Assembly (NCBI RefSeq): GCF_954871325.1
Contig: NC_088776.1
Coordinates: forward strand, 43,976,569-44,040,568
DNA: 64,000 bases
Reading direction: 5' to 3'
From: Gordionus sp. m RMFG-2023
Taxonomy: Eukaryota > Nematomorpha > Gordioida > Chordodea > Parachordodidae
Part shown: piece after piece, positions 25,901-40,900 of the stretch
Layout: the number at the start of each line of letters is the position of its first letter
Numbering within the stretch: position 1 is the stretch's first letter
The notes under the pieces: generated by a model
What the model saw: only the letters and a program-made list of their open reading frames with translations
Told to the model about the DNA's origin: nothing
Databases searched by the model: none
Program-made: the position numbers and the translations under genes

Positions 25901-28900
25901 AATGGAAAATTGATTTGTATTTTGTAAATATTTTTATGAAAGAAATTCAATTCATCAAAAAAATTACCCCCACCCCCTCCAAAATAAAACCTTTTCCAGA
26001 TCTTAATAACTATTTAAATATTAAACATAAAATAATTGATAGCTTTTGACTCATGTTACAATTATTGATTAATATCATAAATTTATAAAGGATATTTGTA
26101 ATAGAATAATAATTAAAATGCCATATTCCCTAAACATGAGCTTGGCCCAACTTGAAAACTTGCACATTTAACAATTAATCCTATATAGACTATATAAAGA
26201 AATTTAAATTTCTAGCTCAATTATATCCAAAGATATCTAAAACTAAAAGGAGTGAATTTTGCCCAGAATGCTCCATTTTTTTCGACATTTAGAAACCCAT
26301 TTCCGCTGTTTGAGTTGGAAGCTAAATTTTTCTTTCTTTCTTAGTTATAATATATACAAACTCTTGTAAAATTTTTAGAAAAATTTGAAGGAGTTGAGTT
26401 GAAAGTATTTTTTGCATGGAATTCACTATATATATATGTATATATCAGAGACCTGCAGACCAGCCAATGTCGGGCGGTGTTTTAATTTTTTTAAATATAC
26501 CTGGCCATGCTTCAATTTTTTTTAAAATACCCGATCGGGCCAGGCCTATACCCGCGTATATTTAAAATCGACATTATTAGCTATAAAAATTTAAAATAAA
26601 TATAATATCTATTAAAAAAATCCGGGCCGGGCCTGAAAATATAAAACCAGGATAGGCCGAAAAATTATTTTTGAAAAGGTCGTGCTAATGGTGCCTATGA
26701 AGGTCCTTGATATATATCAGAGACCTGAACCTGCAGGCCCGGCCCTATACCCGGCCCGTATTTTAAATTTTTTAAATAAACCCGGGCCGGGCCTAAAATT
26801 TTTTAAAATATATCCGGGCCGGGCCTAAAAAATATTTTTAAATATATCCGGGCCGGGCCTAAGATAAACCCGGGCCGGGCCGGGCCTTAATATTTTTTAT
26901 AAAATTTTAACATTATGAGTTAATGGTTATAAGATTATATTATAAATATAATATTGGGTAATGGTTAACACACCTAACACCCACAGATCGATCTAATTAT
27001 TAATTTCCTGCAAATTTATTCAAAGTATTAATATATTTTTTTATAATTCATATCTAAATTTTTACAACATATTTTATCAAAACAATCAAATAAAGGAATA
27101 TCTTAAATAAGCCCCAATATTCAAGTATTAATAATATATTTTTTATAATTCATATCTAAATTTTTAGAATATTTACCAAAACAATCAAATAAAGGAATAT
27201 CATGGCACAAAATACTAATGATATAATTAATAAAATTAAAAAAAATAATATTTATTCTTTTAGAAATACAAATAATAATTTAAAATCTGAAATATGGGCT
27301 AAATTTAACATCATCTTAGATGAAAATAAAAAAAACATTGGCTACGTACAATGTAAGAATAGTTCAAGTATATTATCTTATAATTATAAACATGATACAT
27401 CACATCTAAAAAGACATAAATGTGATGGTAAATCCATGAAAATTAATAAATATTTTTTACACCTGAAAAACCAACCTATAAATGTAATATAAAATATTTA
27501 AAAATTATAAAATAAATTATATTAATATTGTGCAATTAGATTATATTTTCAAAATACTATTTATTATACATGCATTTTTTTAAATAGCGATTTATTTTTA
27601 TTTTATAAATTAAATAGTAAATTAAATACAATATATTATATTCTCACAATATTTTCCATTTTTATAAATTAAATATTAGTTTTATTTTTTTTAAATGCAA
27701 TATAAAATATAGTATATGCTCAAAATATTATTACCATTTTTATGAATATTAGTTTTATTTTTATAAATGCAAAAAATATAGTATATGCTCAAAATATCCA
27801 TTTTTATAAATAACAGTTTTATAATTTTTAAAAATTCAATATAATATTCTCAAAATATTAGCTTTTTTCATGTATTTTTTAAATAATAAGCGATAATACT
27901 CGCTGAAAAATTTGGTAAAATACCTCATAGGTGAATTTTTGTATATACCAGGTCGAATATAATTTTAAAAAATTCCGAACCGGGCCTGAAATTTTTAAAT
28001 CCGGGCCGGGCCGTAAAAAATTTTTTTTAAATTTATCCAGGCCGGGCCGGGCCTTAAATCTATAAATCCGGGCCGGGCCGTAAAAAAATTTTTAAAAAAT
28101 ATCCGGGCCGGGCCTGAAAAATTAAAAACCGGGCCGGGCCGTGCAAATGGTGCCTCTGTAGGTCTCTGATATATATTATGATAGTAAAAGATAAATACTG
28201 TTTGTAGTAAATGACTAATTTGTAATTATAAAAAATTTAAATTGTATCTAATCAAATAATTAATTTATCTGGGAGGGGGATAATAAATTAAATACCTCTC
28301 CCATAAATTGGAGTTGAGTTATGAGTTCTTTCAAATGATCAAAACTTGCTAAACAATTGACATACTGATGAATGTGTTCAATGAATAAGGGCCAGGGCAT
28401 AACGGGACAATTACCGTAAAGTTTTCTCCAAGAATTCAAAGCCGATAGTGTGTTTTGTAAAAGACCGGTAGCTTTTGGCAGTTTCTAAAAAAAAATGGGA
28501 AGTTTGAAATTAATTTATATTTTAGAACAAAGTAAATTTTATTTATTACAAGTGAATCCCTAAGCACTTCAACCCCTTCACCTATATTTTTTAACATTTT
28601 TAATAGCATTAGTCTTGCCTGAACGATCTGATATTTAGAGTGCTCCAGGTACTCCATGAGTTCTAACCATTCAGTATTGATGAAATTGTCAACTATGAGC
28701 CCATTAGCTACCGTATTGTTAAGACTTGAAAAGCAGTGTTCCTCTTGGTTGCCATTATGATTATAGTCCCCATCGTTCTGATTGTTACTTTTACAATTGT
28801 AGTTGCTATTGGCAGAAGAGGAATTACCATTAAAATTCGCGTTCATCGTGCCACAATTATTATTCAAAGTAATGTCAGGGACGATTTTGCAATTCAAAAA

Positions 28901-31900
28901 GAATATTTTTGGAAACAGATCGAAATCAAGGATAAGGCGAGGTATGGATTGGTTGATCCGGGATAAAATTTGTTTCCTCAAAATCTCTAAGGAAGGAATT
29001 GTGGCCGGAGCAAGCAATTTGTCCAGCCGAGTGCCTATTATTATCAAGGGGATCCGTTTTCGATTACGTCCTTGGTGATCTGGAAGGTGGGGTTGTAAGA
29101 AATATTCAAATAAGGTCTTTAAAAAAATCTACTTGAGAAGTAAAGTGTAAAAAGATATTCTGTATAAAATAAAATGTTAAGATTTTAGAAATATAATTAT
29201 CGTTTTTATTCATAAAAAATTGCATAATATTTAAATTTTTTGAAAATATTCATCAAAGATTAATACAAAGAAACATTGTATAGAATAGAATAACTCGCCT
29301 GTTAAGGCGGAAAAACGTATTTATACAAATTACTCAATAAATTTCTGGTTAACGAATTCCCTTCCCTATCCTTCAAATACTGGTCGGCGATGTTATTATT
29401 AAAACGAGCCCTTAAAAAATCGCACCAATAGAATATGTCCTTGAGTATACAAGCAAGGGATTGGCTGGCATCGAAAACTATCGCGTGAACGCTGTGAATA
29501 TCCCCTATGAAATGATCGTATACCTGTCTATATATGGGGTTGCCCGAAAAATCCCAAGCACTGTATTCTCCTGCACCTTTTCATCAATTTTCATTTCCAA
29601 TGTTTTTAATATGATTATCATTATCAATAAATATAGATGCTGTTTCTTTAACAAAAATAAAGGCTGAATCCTAATTGCTATAGAATTATATAAAAAAATT
29701 GTCTTCATTTAAATTAAAAATATACGATAGTTAACATTCACTAGTTAACAAATTTTTTTAGTCCCCTTAAAGTTTTACGGTATTGAAATACTCGATTCAT
29801 TTCTAATTTTCTAAAACTTTTATATAGGAAGTCTTATCAACAAAATTGTTTTCTAGTTTTAAATGGAATTGAAACGTCATAAGTTTGTTATATCGTTTTA
29901 TTATTTAGAATAATTCGAATAGAATAATTTATACATTCATTATTAATTTCGACGAATAAAAATAATATTCTTAATGTTATTTAGTAGTGATTATCTAAAT
30001 TTTGGAATCCTTTGAGGAATTTTAAATATTTTAATATTAAATTTAGTTTCAATAAATTACATTATTTAACATTTATTAAATTATTGAACTGATTCAATAA
30101 CTGAAATTGGTTCAGATTCTCTATAAATGGGGGTTTAATTGGTTATGAATTAATCACTGAATAGGGGGAAACGTAGTCGCATATATATGAAAATAAAATT
30201 GGCTCAATCATAAACAAAAGGCATATCTATATAGGCAAAATCTAAAGAAAATACTTTAGATTTATAGCATATGTCATTTAGCGTCAAAATACATTGATTC
30301 ATTTTGAACAAAAGATTATAACGAGCAGCTAAATGAACAGCAATATTTCATATACCTGTTTTAATCTGTTTTTAATCAATAAAATGAAGCGAGGAATAAA
30401 AAAACAAAATAAAGTAATTTTTAAAAAATTCAAAAACTAGAAATAGAATCTCAGTTGTAAAAGTCAAAAGTTCATTACATTTTGATTAAATAATCAAAAA
30501 GATATCGCTCTAAAGTTATGGTTGTTAGTTGATTGAACTCATTGATAAATTTGGGAATATAAATTTTATTTATATCTATATATATACCGGGTAAGTTAAT
30601 GTTTTGAACAAATATCCCTTGAGTCGGTATGTAATTTTTAATGTCTTCACAGCTGCTCCCACGATAATGGTGATTGTAAAAATTAGTGATAGGATTATTG
30701 GCTAATTTCGAAAATAAATTGTTATTTGGGTTATTGATGTTATTTTCATGATTGTGAGAGAAGGAACCTTGTCTCAGCCGGTTGTAGAAAGACCTCCTTT
30801 TTTTAGTCTCTAATGCATTTGAGTTAGGGTTAGAGCGCAGATCGATTTTGAAGCGATAATTGACTTATTGGATGGATATGTTATATGTTTTTTTAAATAA
30901 TAAATTTTATTTTTATATAAAAAATCCAAAATAATGTGTATTAAAAAGTTGTCAAAAAATTGTAGTTAAAATTTGTCTTTGGTATTTTAACCAAAACCTC
31001 TATTATTATAATCAAATTTTTAAAATATCAACCTAAACTTTAAGTGAATTATTTCAAATCTGTAAAATATTCTACCAAATCATATCATTTTTAACTAATT
31101 TAATTGGTTGAAATACAAATTTTAATTAACTTTACAAGGTAAAATGCAATAAATAAAAATTGTAATAAAATACCCAATATGATATTCTAAGAATTTATTA
31201 GAGAATAGAATTTTATATAAATTATACCTTGGGACGCTGATCTAACAATATTAGTTGCCCCTCGCCCACTTGGTCCATTCGCTTCGCAAATATCTTTTCC
31301 ATCCCCATAGCTCAAATTCTCCTCATTATTTTTGTATTTAGCGAAGGAGTAATTTGATAGATTTTTCCGGCTATTGCGGGATAGGCGTCTCAAAGGAGAA
31401 GAGACAGGTGAAAGATTGGCTAAAAATGCGGGAGGGGATCTTAATCTAAGTGTAAAAGCGGTTTTTCCGGAACCAGGTTCCCCCAAGATTTTAAGCTTGA
31501 TACGATTATTAAATTCCGATTTTAGAGAAGTAACGAAACCTGAAAGAATGCATAATATCATTGTTTTATAATACATAAATCACGAGAGAATAAAGCTCGA
31601 GGGGGCATTTCAGTTCTGTGGTCATCTTTCATATCTTCAATTTTTTTTACAAAAGTGCCCACTATACAGTTGAACATCGCTTTAATGACTCATGTATCAA
31701 GCAGTAAGTAACATGACTTACGGAAGGATAATAGTATTCTCAACAAGCATGAGTTTAATTTGAGTAACTCCTAAAAGATACAGTTTTCTTGAATACGCTT
31801 AAATCTAGAAAAATATTTAGGACGCCTAAAATAGAACCAGCGATGTCCGTGATATACTCATGTATTTATGGTGATGTTTTGAAAACTGTTCGAAATAAAC

Positions 31901-34900
31901 GGTAAGAAGATATTTATAATAAACTTCTGCCAAACAAAAATTATACAATATTTATAAACTAAGGCTATCAAAAGAAATGTTCCAAGAAAAGGCAGCTTTA
32001 TAATAATCTATTATTTAAAAAAAAATATTTAATAAAAAAATAAATAAGATTTAGTGTGTAACCATCTTCGCTAGAATCATCGGTGAGTGGTAGTAATTGA
32101 CTAATAAATCGGGCATGTATGGAATGAGCGCGAGGGTATGAAGTGGAATTAGATTTTATAGGTCGATTGTTCAAGTTGGCTAATTTGAACATAATAAGAA
32201 ATAGTATATATAATACATTCCTATAATTCAACTCTTTAATTTATTTCATTCATTTTATTTTTATCTTATCATTAATATAATTTATTACACTTCAACTATT
32301 TTTATGAAAATTATAAATGCAGTTTGAAAATTACCACTTTTTAAATTTAATCTTCTTTACAATAGAGAAGCCCTAGTAATATTTTTATCCCAAATAATTT
32401 GATATAGCACTTATCACTTGAGTCAAAAATTTAATTTTTTTCAAGGATGAGAAAATTAGATGTTATAAATATCTTACGTATTTTCTTCACTGCCTTGAAG
32501 GACAATCTATGTTTGATGGAGTTGCATCCGTTCTTAGTTTCCTTAACGTCATCTAGGGTTTCTGTATCGTGTTCCATCAATTTCCCCAAAAGGTCGGCAA
32601 CCTTTTGATGTCCATAACTTATGGCTAACTCACAAGCGTTCAATGACATATGGGCCTATATCAATTTAATATAAGAGTTTATATACATGTTGAATATTTG
32701 TTTCATTCATTTTTTTATTTTATTCCTTTGTTTTATGTAGTTTTGAATTTACGTACATTGTCAATGGTCGAAGTAAATGAGTTGCAAATAAGGCCTATTC
32801 TAACAGAAATATCACAACAAGCTAAACAGAGGCATCTACAAATTTCTAGTTTTCCGTATCGAGCCGCTATATGTATGGGATAGAAACCTTTCTGCCGAAT
32901 TTTATATTAAAAAGAATGTTTATATATCTTAAAAAATTATCTAAAAGATTTCTTAAAATTAGATATATTATTATAAATAAATAATGCAACAATTTTTTAG
33001 GTGAACAAATCAATAACGCTGCTAAGGTGAGGGGGAGGGAGCAAGTGTGAAATTTAAGAGGTCCTTTAAAATATTTTCTAATGAGCACCTATAAAACAAT
33101 TTGACCTTTTAGCACGAGCTAGCGATGAACTGATTATGTTATACAACTTTTAAACTATTCATATAAAATTATTGTATATAAATTGTTAAATCAAAGGTTT
33201 CTGGAACTCGGGTTCAAAAATTTGAAATGGTTTTGTTGCTGATGGTCCATGTTCGCAAAATATTCAACTAAACAATTTCAAATTTCTGCCCAGGTTTCGT
33301 TATTAGGGGATATCTTTTTTGTTTAAAAATTTTATAATAAAATAAAAATCGAATACGAAATTCGGGACGTTGACTTTGCACCCATAAGCGCACAATGTTT
33401 GAATGACTATAAGCAGACCTTCTTTACAAGCCAAATGAATTGGCATATTACCATTCTATATATTTTAAACAAAAAACATATCGATAAAAAATTTATCTTT
33501 ATCTTTTACATATTGTATATTATATACAATTAGTAAAATAAAATATAATCACAAAATTAACTATTGAAATTAGTAATTTACATTGGGCCATATTTTTCAA
33601 GCCCGGCCTGGCCCGAAATTTTTTTATTTGTCCCGAAAAGCTTGGTCCGAAATAAAAAATTTTTGTCCGTCCGGCCCGGTCCGAATTCATTTAAATATAG
33701 AAAAATTTAACTTTTTTTTTTGTAAGAAAAATATTCTACAAATAAAAATTATTAGCGCCTGGTTTCTTGCAAGAATTTTAAAATATATCAATTTATTTGA
33801 TTGTAATGATATCCTATTTAAAAATTTTAACCGGACCCGGCCTGAACTTTTTTAAAAAAATTTAAGTCCCCAGCCCGAACAGAAATTATTTTTTTTAAAT
33901 AGATCCGGCCCGGCCTGCATATCTCTAATAGAAATACCCGATCTGGTCTGTCCAACGTGCAACCCGCGTCTATTAACATAAGCGCGCAAGTGATGTTGAG
34001 TTTAGCTATAGCACAATGAAGAGGAGTAAAACCATATTCCGTACAACCAATATTCAAAGAATCAGAACTGATTTGAGCTTCTTGCAATCTTTTGAGACAT
34101 GCGGACCCGTTAATTTGCGAGGCTGATATATGAAATGGCGTTTCTCCTTTCTTTGCAATGTAGTATCAAAAGATATTTTGTAATAAATTATTTAAGGTGA
34201 ATCTTTAAATGAAGATGGAAAACTAGTGTGAAAAAAATAAGGGTCCTCATTTAATATAACATTTTGAAGAGTATACTAAATAAGTGACCAACATGTTATA
34301 TGTCTATGGTTAATGATAGAATTAAAACTAAAAATTTCGGGGTTTTTATCGTTATTTATCACATTATATTGATGATCAGCACGTATATGCACTAAATTAT
34401 TTCACATAACACATAAACCATCACTTTTTCAAGACATTGCAACAAATGTGGAAGGGGACGAAATTAAAAATAAATTAAGTCTTCAAATCAATTTAAGGTT
34501 AAAATTGCCGAAGGGGGGGGGATAGTAGTTTTAAAATGATTGATAAAAAAATCTTTCTTTCTTTAGTTAGTTATCTGAATAAATTATTAATTAAAACAAC
34601 CTTGTTTTGAATATTGATATTAATGGCGGAGTTGCAACACAAAATGTGGACAATAGATACCAAATCGTGCCACACAGCTAAATGCAACGGTGAATCACCT
34701 AACTGTTTTATACATTTTAAAAATATTACCATTATAAATGTTAACCTTATCAATTATAAAATGAAGAATTTAAATAAGGTTACCCGGGAGAGGTTCTTTT
34801 TTTTAAACCACAAAAAAAGGTCATCAATTGAACAATAGTTTTTTTTAAATTAATTTAGAAGTTAAAAATGGCACTCTAGATTGCGATAATCTCACTTGAA

Positions 34901-37900
34901 GGGTCTTATGGGAAAGGGGTATAATCTTTTTCCCGAATTCTAAAATTGCTTGTATACAAAACAAACTCTCAAGCAGGGATTCGAACCGAACCCGAACCCG
35001 GAGAAGTGAACCCGGGTTTTTAGAAAAAAACTCTGAACCCGAACCGAACCTGAACCCCATTTATAAAATTTCCAAAACCCCGAACCGAACCCAAGAATTT
35101 TATTTGAACCCGGGTTCAATCGGGTTCAGTGTATTATTTAAAATCATATATTAATATATGTAAATACAAATATTATATTTTCAAATTTCCAATTAAATGA
35201 AGTCTTAATAAATTTTAAACAATTTAATTCATTTATGCCATTTTTAAATTTATTCTCGATTCCTTTTGGAGTGTTAAAAAATTTTAAACAATTGAATTAA
35301 TTTACGCCATTTATTTTTAAATTTTTATCTTATTATTCTTAAAGATTATTAATTAGAAGAAAATGGTTAACAAATCAAAGTAAAAATTATTATATTGTTA
35401 ATTTAAAAAATTCTAAACATCTAACTTAAAAATTGTTAAATGTAGGGCAGTTTTTGTGAACTTATTAAAATGATTTTAAAATTTATATATGCTAATCATT
35501 TATTTTTGGTTCAGTTTAATTTTTACAAGATATTAATGAAGTGCATATTATAAATGAAATTAAATTTATAAATATCTCTTTTTTAATTCTGAAATCATTG
35601 CTATTTAAAAAAATTGTTCTCTTTTTATAGATTTAAGATTAAAGATAAAGTCATATTTGATAAGCATTTTACCCTTAATAAAATAGAAAAAAAAATCAAT
35701 ATGTTCATATTGCAAAGTAAAAATGTCTGGTAATCACTTGTCAAATTTAGAAAGACACCTGGAAAGAAATCACAACAATGAATATTTAAATTATTTAAAT
35801 GAAAAAACCAAATATCAAGAATTGTTATTGGCAAAAAAACCTAAAATTAATATAGAAACCTTTTTTCCAAAAAAGCATATAAGTATAAATATATCATCTA
35901 ATGATTTGATGAGTTCTATATTAGAACTTGTTACTGTAAATGGCCGGCCTTTATCAATTATTGAAGATTCGGGATTTCAAAGAATTATAAATCCACTCCT
36001 ATCTGGGCTCAATTTAGTTATAAACAAAGAAAATTTATCCAGAACTATTAATAAAACAGCCCAATCAATTAGAGACAAAATATCGAGAGAGGTAGAAGGA
36101 AAATTAATAAGTTTAAAAGTTGATGCAGTTCAACGACTAGATAGGTCAATTCTTGGTGTAAATATTCAATTTATATCAAAGTCCATTATAAATTTGAGGC
36201 TCTTGGAATTGTAGAGCTGAAAGAGAGATGTACAGGAGAATATATAAAAGAGAATATATTAAAAACTTTACTAAAATTTAAAATTAATATTCAACAAATA
36301 TACACAATTACTTCTGATAATGGTTGCATTTTTAAGAGCTATAAAGCTCCTGCAACCTGAAACTGATTATGATATAAGGAGTGAATCAGCAGATGAGGAA
36401 AATATGGATGTAAATGTATATAAATATGATATTGATGATATACAAAATACTTTTTTATCAACTATTATATCCTATCCGATTTATAGTGTACGGTGTGCAC
36501 ACACTTCAGCTGGCACTTCAAGATGCTATAAAATTATCACCTATTGTGGAAACCATTGCAAAAGCTAGGAGCCTAAATTTAAAATTAAGACATCCCACTT
36601 ACCAAAAGTTATTAAAAAATATGAAACTCCCTAAGCCTGTGTTAGATTGCCACAGATGGCATTCAACCCATGATATGTTAGAAAGGCTGATTTTACTAAA
36701 ACCCAATATCGAAGATTTTTTTACAGAGCAATCTGATTATTTATTGACTGAAGATTGGAAAGAGATAATAACGATTGTTGAAATTTTAAAACCGCTAAAA
36801 ATCGCAACCAAACAATTCCAATCTGAACAGTTAACACTGACAGATTTTTATGCAGCATGGTTAAGATGCTGCATCGAACTGGAAAAAAATCCAAACCATT
36901 TTGCTCAATTACTATATTCTTGTCTTAAAAACAGAGAAGAAAGGTTTATAAAGAACGAAATTCTCTTAGCTGCCATATACCTGGGCCCAAGATACAAGGT
37001 TAATTAAAAGCTTAGTAAATTAATTATTTTAGATTTATATTAAAATTGTTATTTTATGAAATATTTAAATATAAACAATATAAATCCTTAAATATTACAG
37101 GTATTACTTAGTGATGATGATAAGATTTGTGCGAAAAAACATCTTGTCAATTTATGGAGACGAATTAAAAGCTTAACAACGCCAATTTTATCTGATGATA
37201 TTAGTTCCGATGAAGTTATTGAACAAGAAGATGATTTAGAGAAATTGATATAACTTAAAGAAAGGCAGGAGAAAATATTTAAAAGAGGGCCAACGATTGC
37301 TGAGAAAAGTATTGGAACAATAATTACTGGATTTAGCGATTATATAAGATTAGATAAGAAGGAAAATATTTTGCATTTTTGGGAGTCTGCTAAGCTGGAA
37401 CACCCTGAATTATATATTTTATCTAAAATCTTATTTGCTGTTCCTGCAACCCAAGTTAATTTTTCATATTTTCACATATAAATACATTTAACATAGGTTA
37501 GCGTTGAAAGATCTTTTTCACATTTGAAATTCATTCTTTCACCACATAGATCGAGGATGAGTGAACAACTCTTGGAAGATATTATGCTAATACGTCTAAA
37601 TAAAATTTTTAAAATTGATACATGACTATATGCTTTGTATTTTTAACTATATTGGCCTATAAATAAAATAAAAAATTTATTTTTTATATCAAATTTATGT
37701 CTAGTTTTTTATTATGATTTAAATATAGAATTTTTTTTATCAACTCAAAAATTCTTGAACCCGAACCGAACCCGAACCAAACCCGGGTTCAAAAATATTT
37801 CCCTGAACCGAACCCGAACTTTTTTTTTATACCCCGAACCGAACCCGAACCGAACCCGGTCTAAAATTTTGTCGGGTTCGCATCCCTGCTCTCAAGGTTA

Positions 37901-40900
37901 AATTCTAGTTTATTATCATATATATTTTCTAAAAAATATTGCAACCATTATTATTAATTTCCGATAACTAGATTGTGAAATGTTTTAATTTATATAATTT
38001 TTGATCGTTTTAATTATGTTTTACTTTAAACTGTTTAATGAAATAAAAATATTTCTGGCAATTTCCATGGGACGAGAGGGGCTCTAAATACCATCAATAG
38101 CTATGGTTCCGACAGTATTATCAAGTTTAAAAAATCATTATTGAAATTTCTATGTAATGAACTTGATCCTGAATATTAGGATCTGTAGATGGATGTCTAC
38201 AAATAATTTCAACAACATCCGTCAGGCACAAATTGATGGCTACATGAAGACACGTTTCGCCGTTCTATTTAAAATTAAATTTTTTATTGTACTAAATATC
38301 TAACAAAAGATAATTATGATTAGTTAGTTCCTTCCCACACCCCCATACATATCATTTATTTTTAAAAGAAGTAAGTTAATTGTTTTTTGCTGTTATTGTA
38401 TTTTATTAATTATTCATTATAATATATTTTAGTCTTGCACGGGCCTGTCCGAACCCTACCACTAGGATCAGTTGGATAAAAAATCTCTCAGATTCGATTG
38501 TGCAAGACCTAGATCTAAAATTTATTTTATTAGTGCAGAATTCTATTAGAATTTTTTCGGACCATGTGATAATTTTATAAATATAAACACCAAAATTTTA
38601 ATCTATCCTCTAATGCCTTAAATTTTTTCCACTTACTTTTAAAAATGGTATATATTCTAAATACAATATTTTTATTAATTTTTGGGGGATCGGACTAAAT
38701 AGAGAAAAAGAGGTCCAATGCATCTAATCGATTTTAGTCGCGAATATTTAATTGCCAAATTCTAGATATAATATATATCTATTACCTTGTTTTTATGATT
38801 TACATCGCAACCGATGTCGAGAAGGAATTGCAAAATCAATAAATGCCCATTTTTTACCGCGGAGAATAAGCAAGTTTCCTCGTGCTAAATAAAATACAAA
38901 TATATAATAATAAGAAATTTGAAAATTAAATATATTATTTATTTAAATAAAAAGGCTAAAAGTGACATAACAAGTTACTTGAATATTGGAATGATCTGTA
39001 ATTATATTTTTGCAATTTTGAGTAAATAAGGATACATTAAGGTTATGATTACTAATTATTATGGAAAATTATATAATCAAATTGAATTTCTAGTTCTATT
39101 CATTTTAGTTATTTAATAAATTTTATTATAATTTTTAACTCTTTAATTATAGAATATAAATATATAGTCCTCACTCACAAGTATCCCCTATGATACCTTA
39201 GTAATTTAAAAAATGAAAATAAGTAGTAAAAAGCTATGAATTTTTCTGTGTCGTAATTCGCATTTTAAAAATACAGACAAAAAGGACGTTTTTATATATA
39301 AATCGGAAACTTGTAGACCTGTACCAAAGGACCGTAAATTAATATGATTTTAAAATAGTGGGATAAAAAAATTTTCAAACCCGAATCGTGTCGAATTTTT
39401 TTAAGAAATCTGAATTATACCAGGATAACGTTTAGTTTATAAAAATAAAACCCGGATAAAATCGATAACCCACTTTTGGGTATAAAGCTTGCGAATTCTA
39501 CTTTTCTTTAAAACTGAAAACTCAAATACTTTTAGTGAGGGGGGTGGGGGGGGGGGGGGTATAAGTTGATAGAGTTTCTGATACTCCACGAGAATGTGAT
39601 AGTATTCATAAGTTATAAATTTTTAGTCCATACTTTGTTTTTAGCGTGTATATCAATTTTTTGAGAATGCAAGAACTTGACAATGTCCAAATATCCGTAT
39701 TTGATGGCCATAATTATGCCAGATTCACCTTCCTATTACAAAAATGTCGTTATATATAAAAAATTACAATCACAATGTTATAGTTATAAAAACAAGCTAT
39801 GGTCAATAAAATGGGTGAGGGGGGGATTATAACCATAATTTTATGGTATACTTAAAATAATATAATATAAATGTACTTATATAATTTCGAAAAAAATATT
39901 ATTTGAGTTTGATATTGATTAAAAAAATATTATAAACAATTTATATTATCGTTCTGCATTAAATTTTAAAAGAATGATTCATCTCTTTACTCTTATTTTT
40001 TTTAAGTTGTACTAGTTCTAAATAACTTAAAATAGTTCCATTTAACTCTTCGTGCAAGGTTACCTTTGCAATATATTGAGATGTAACTTAAGGACATTTT
40101 TTAAAATGAAAATTTTATTCAACGCATGCAATATCTATAATAAAATTGGTAAATTTTAAGACCATTTTTAATAATGTTTAGCTCCCAAAATAGTTGTATA
40201 AAACAAACAAGGTATAGGTCATTTCTAAACAAGACTCCTTTTTTTTAAAACGGGAGAAAAAAATAAATAGCTTATATATTCTTCCCAAACTCGGCTTATT
40301 AAGCTGTTGTAGAAAAACCTGCATATTTACGAGGAATATTATAAAATTTCCTATTGTATTAATCTTCTTTTTTTTTCAAATTTACATCATCGGATAGTGA
40401 ATTGAGATCAATGCTGGTCAAAGCAAATAATTCCTGAACGGCTAGTAAATTTCCACTTTTACATGCGCAAAGAAAAGCGGCAAATAAGGTTTCCTAAAAT
40501 AAATTAAGATTTAAAAAAAAATTGTGTTCCCTATAACTACAATATTTAAATTTCCTTAATCCCACCGGAAGTATTTAATGAATGAAAACGACTTCTAGAA
40601 AATTATAACGAAAAAATCTTATAAAGCTAATATTTGCAGATGCATTAATAAATAAATAATGGTTTTTATAAGTCACATTTTAAAAAAAAATTCATCACCT
40701 CGGGGAATATTGAATTACCAAAAACAATTATATATTCGCGGCACAGAATTAGATTTGTGCATCGGAACCTAAATCCGAGGCGAATTATTTTAAAATATGC
40801 ATAAGGTGATTTGATAATATTGAGCTGTTTTAAGGATTATCGGCGTGACCAATTTAATATTTTATAATTAGGAAATATATATGGTGATCCATATCAAATC

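Larger units (their letters stand above)
24739..28295 (-). other. intron 17, packed with three transposons
   Basis: A 3.6-kb intron in which the elements at 25147-26430, 26446-26709 and 26718-28168 make up most of the length. Next to the downstream exon, about 24,940-25,010, lies a fragment ending in ATCGATACAGCCCTA that looks like the end of another hAT-like element. The rest is AT-rich without open frames. Confidence 0.7.

Noticed and set aside
26718-28168. GGGCCGGGCC words as a CpG island or regulatory element
   Set aside because: The words recur in the same layout in five copies with hAT ends, so they are subterminal repeats of a transposon family.
28736-29078. Two plus-strand frames
   Set aside because: Antisense shadows of the ROC exon 28550-29079.
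32650-32883. Plus-strand frame of 77 codons
   Set aside because: It is the antisense shadow of the ankyrin exon 32757-32891, which has the splice sites and the homology.
39538-39560. G-run as a G-quadruplex regulatory site
   Set aside because: It lies deep in an intron, and long G runs at 1.9, 34.5, 39.5 and 52.2 kb look like simple repeats whose exact length may be a sequencing artefact.
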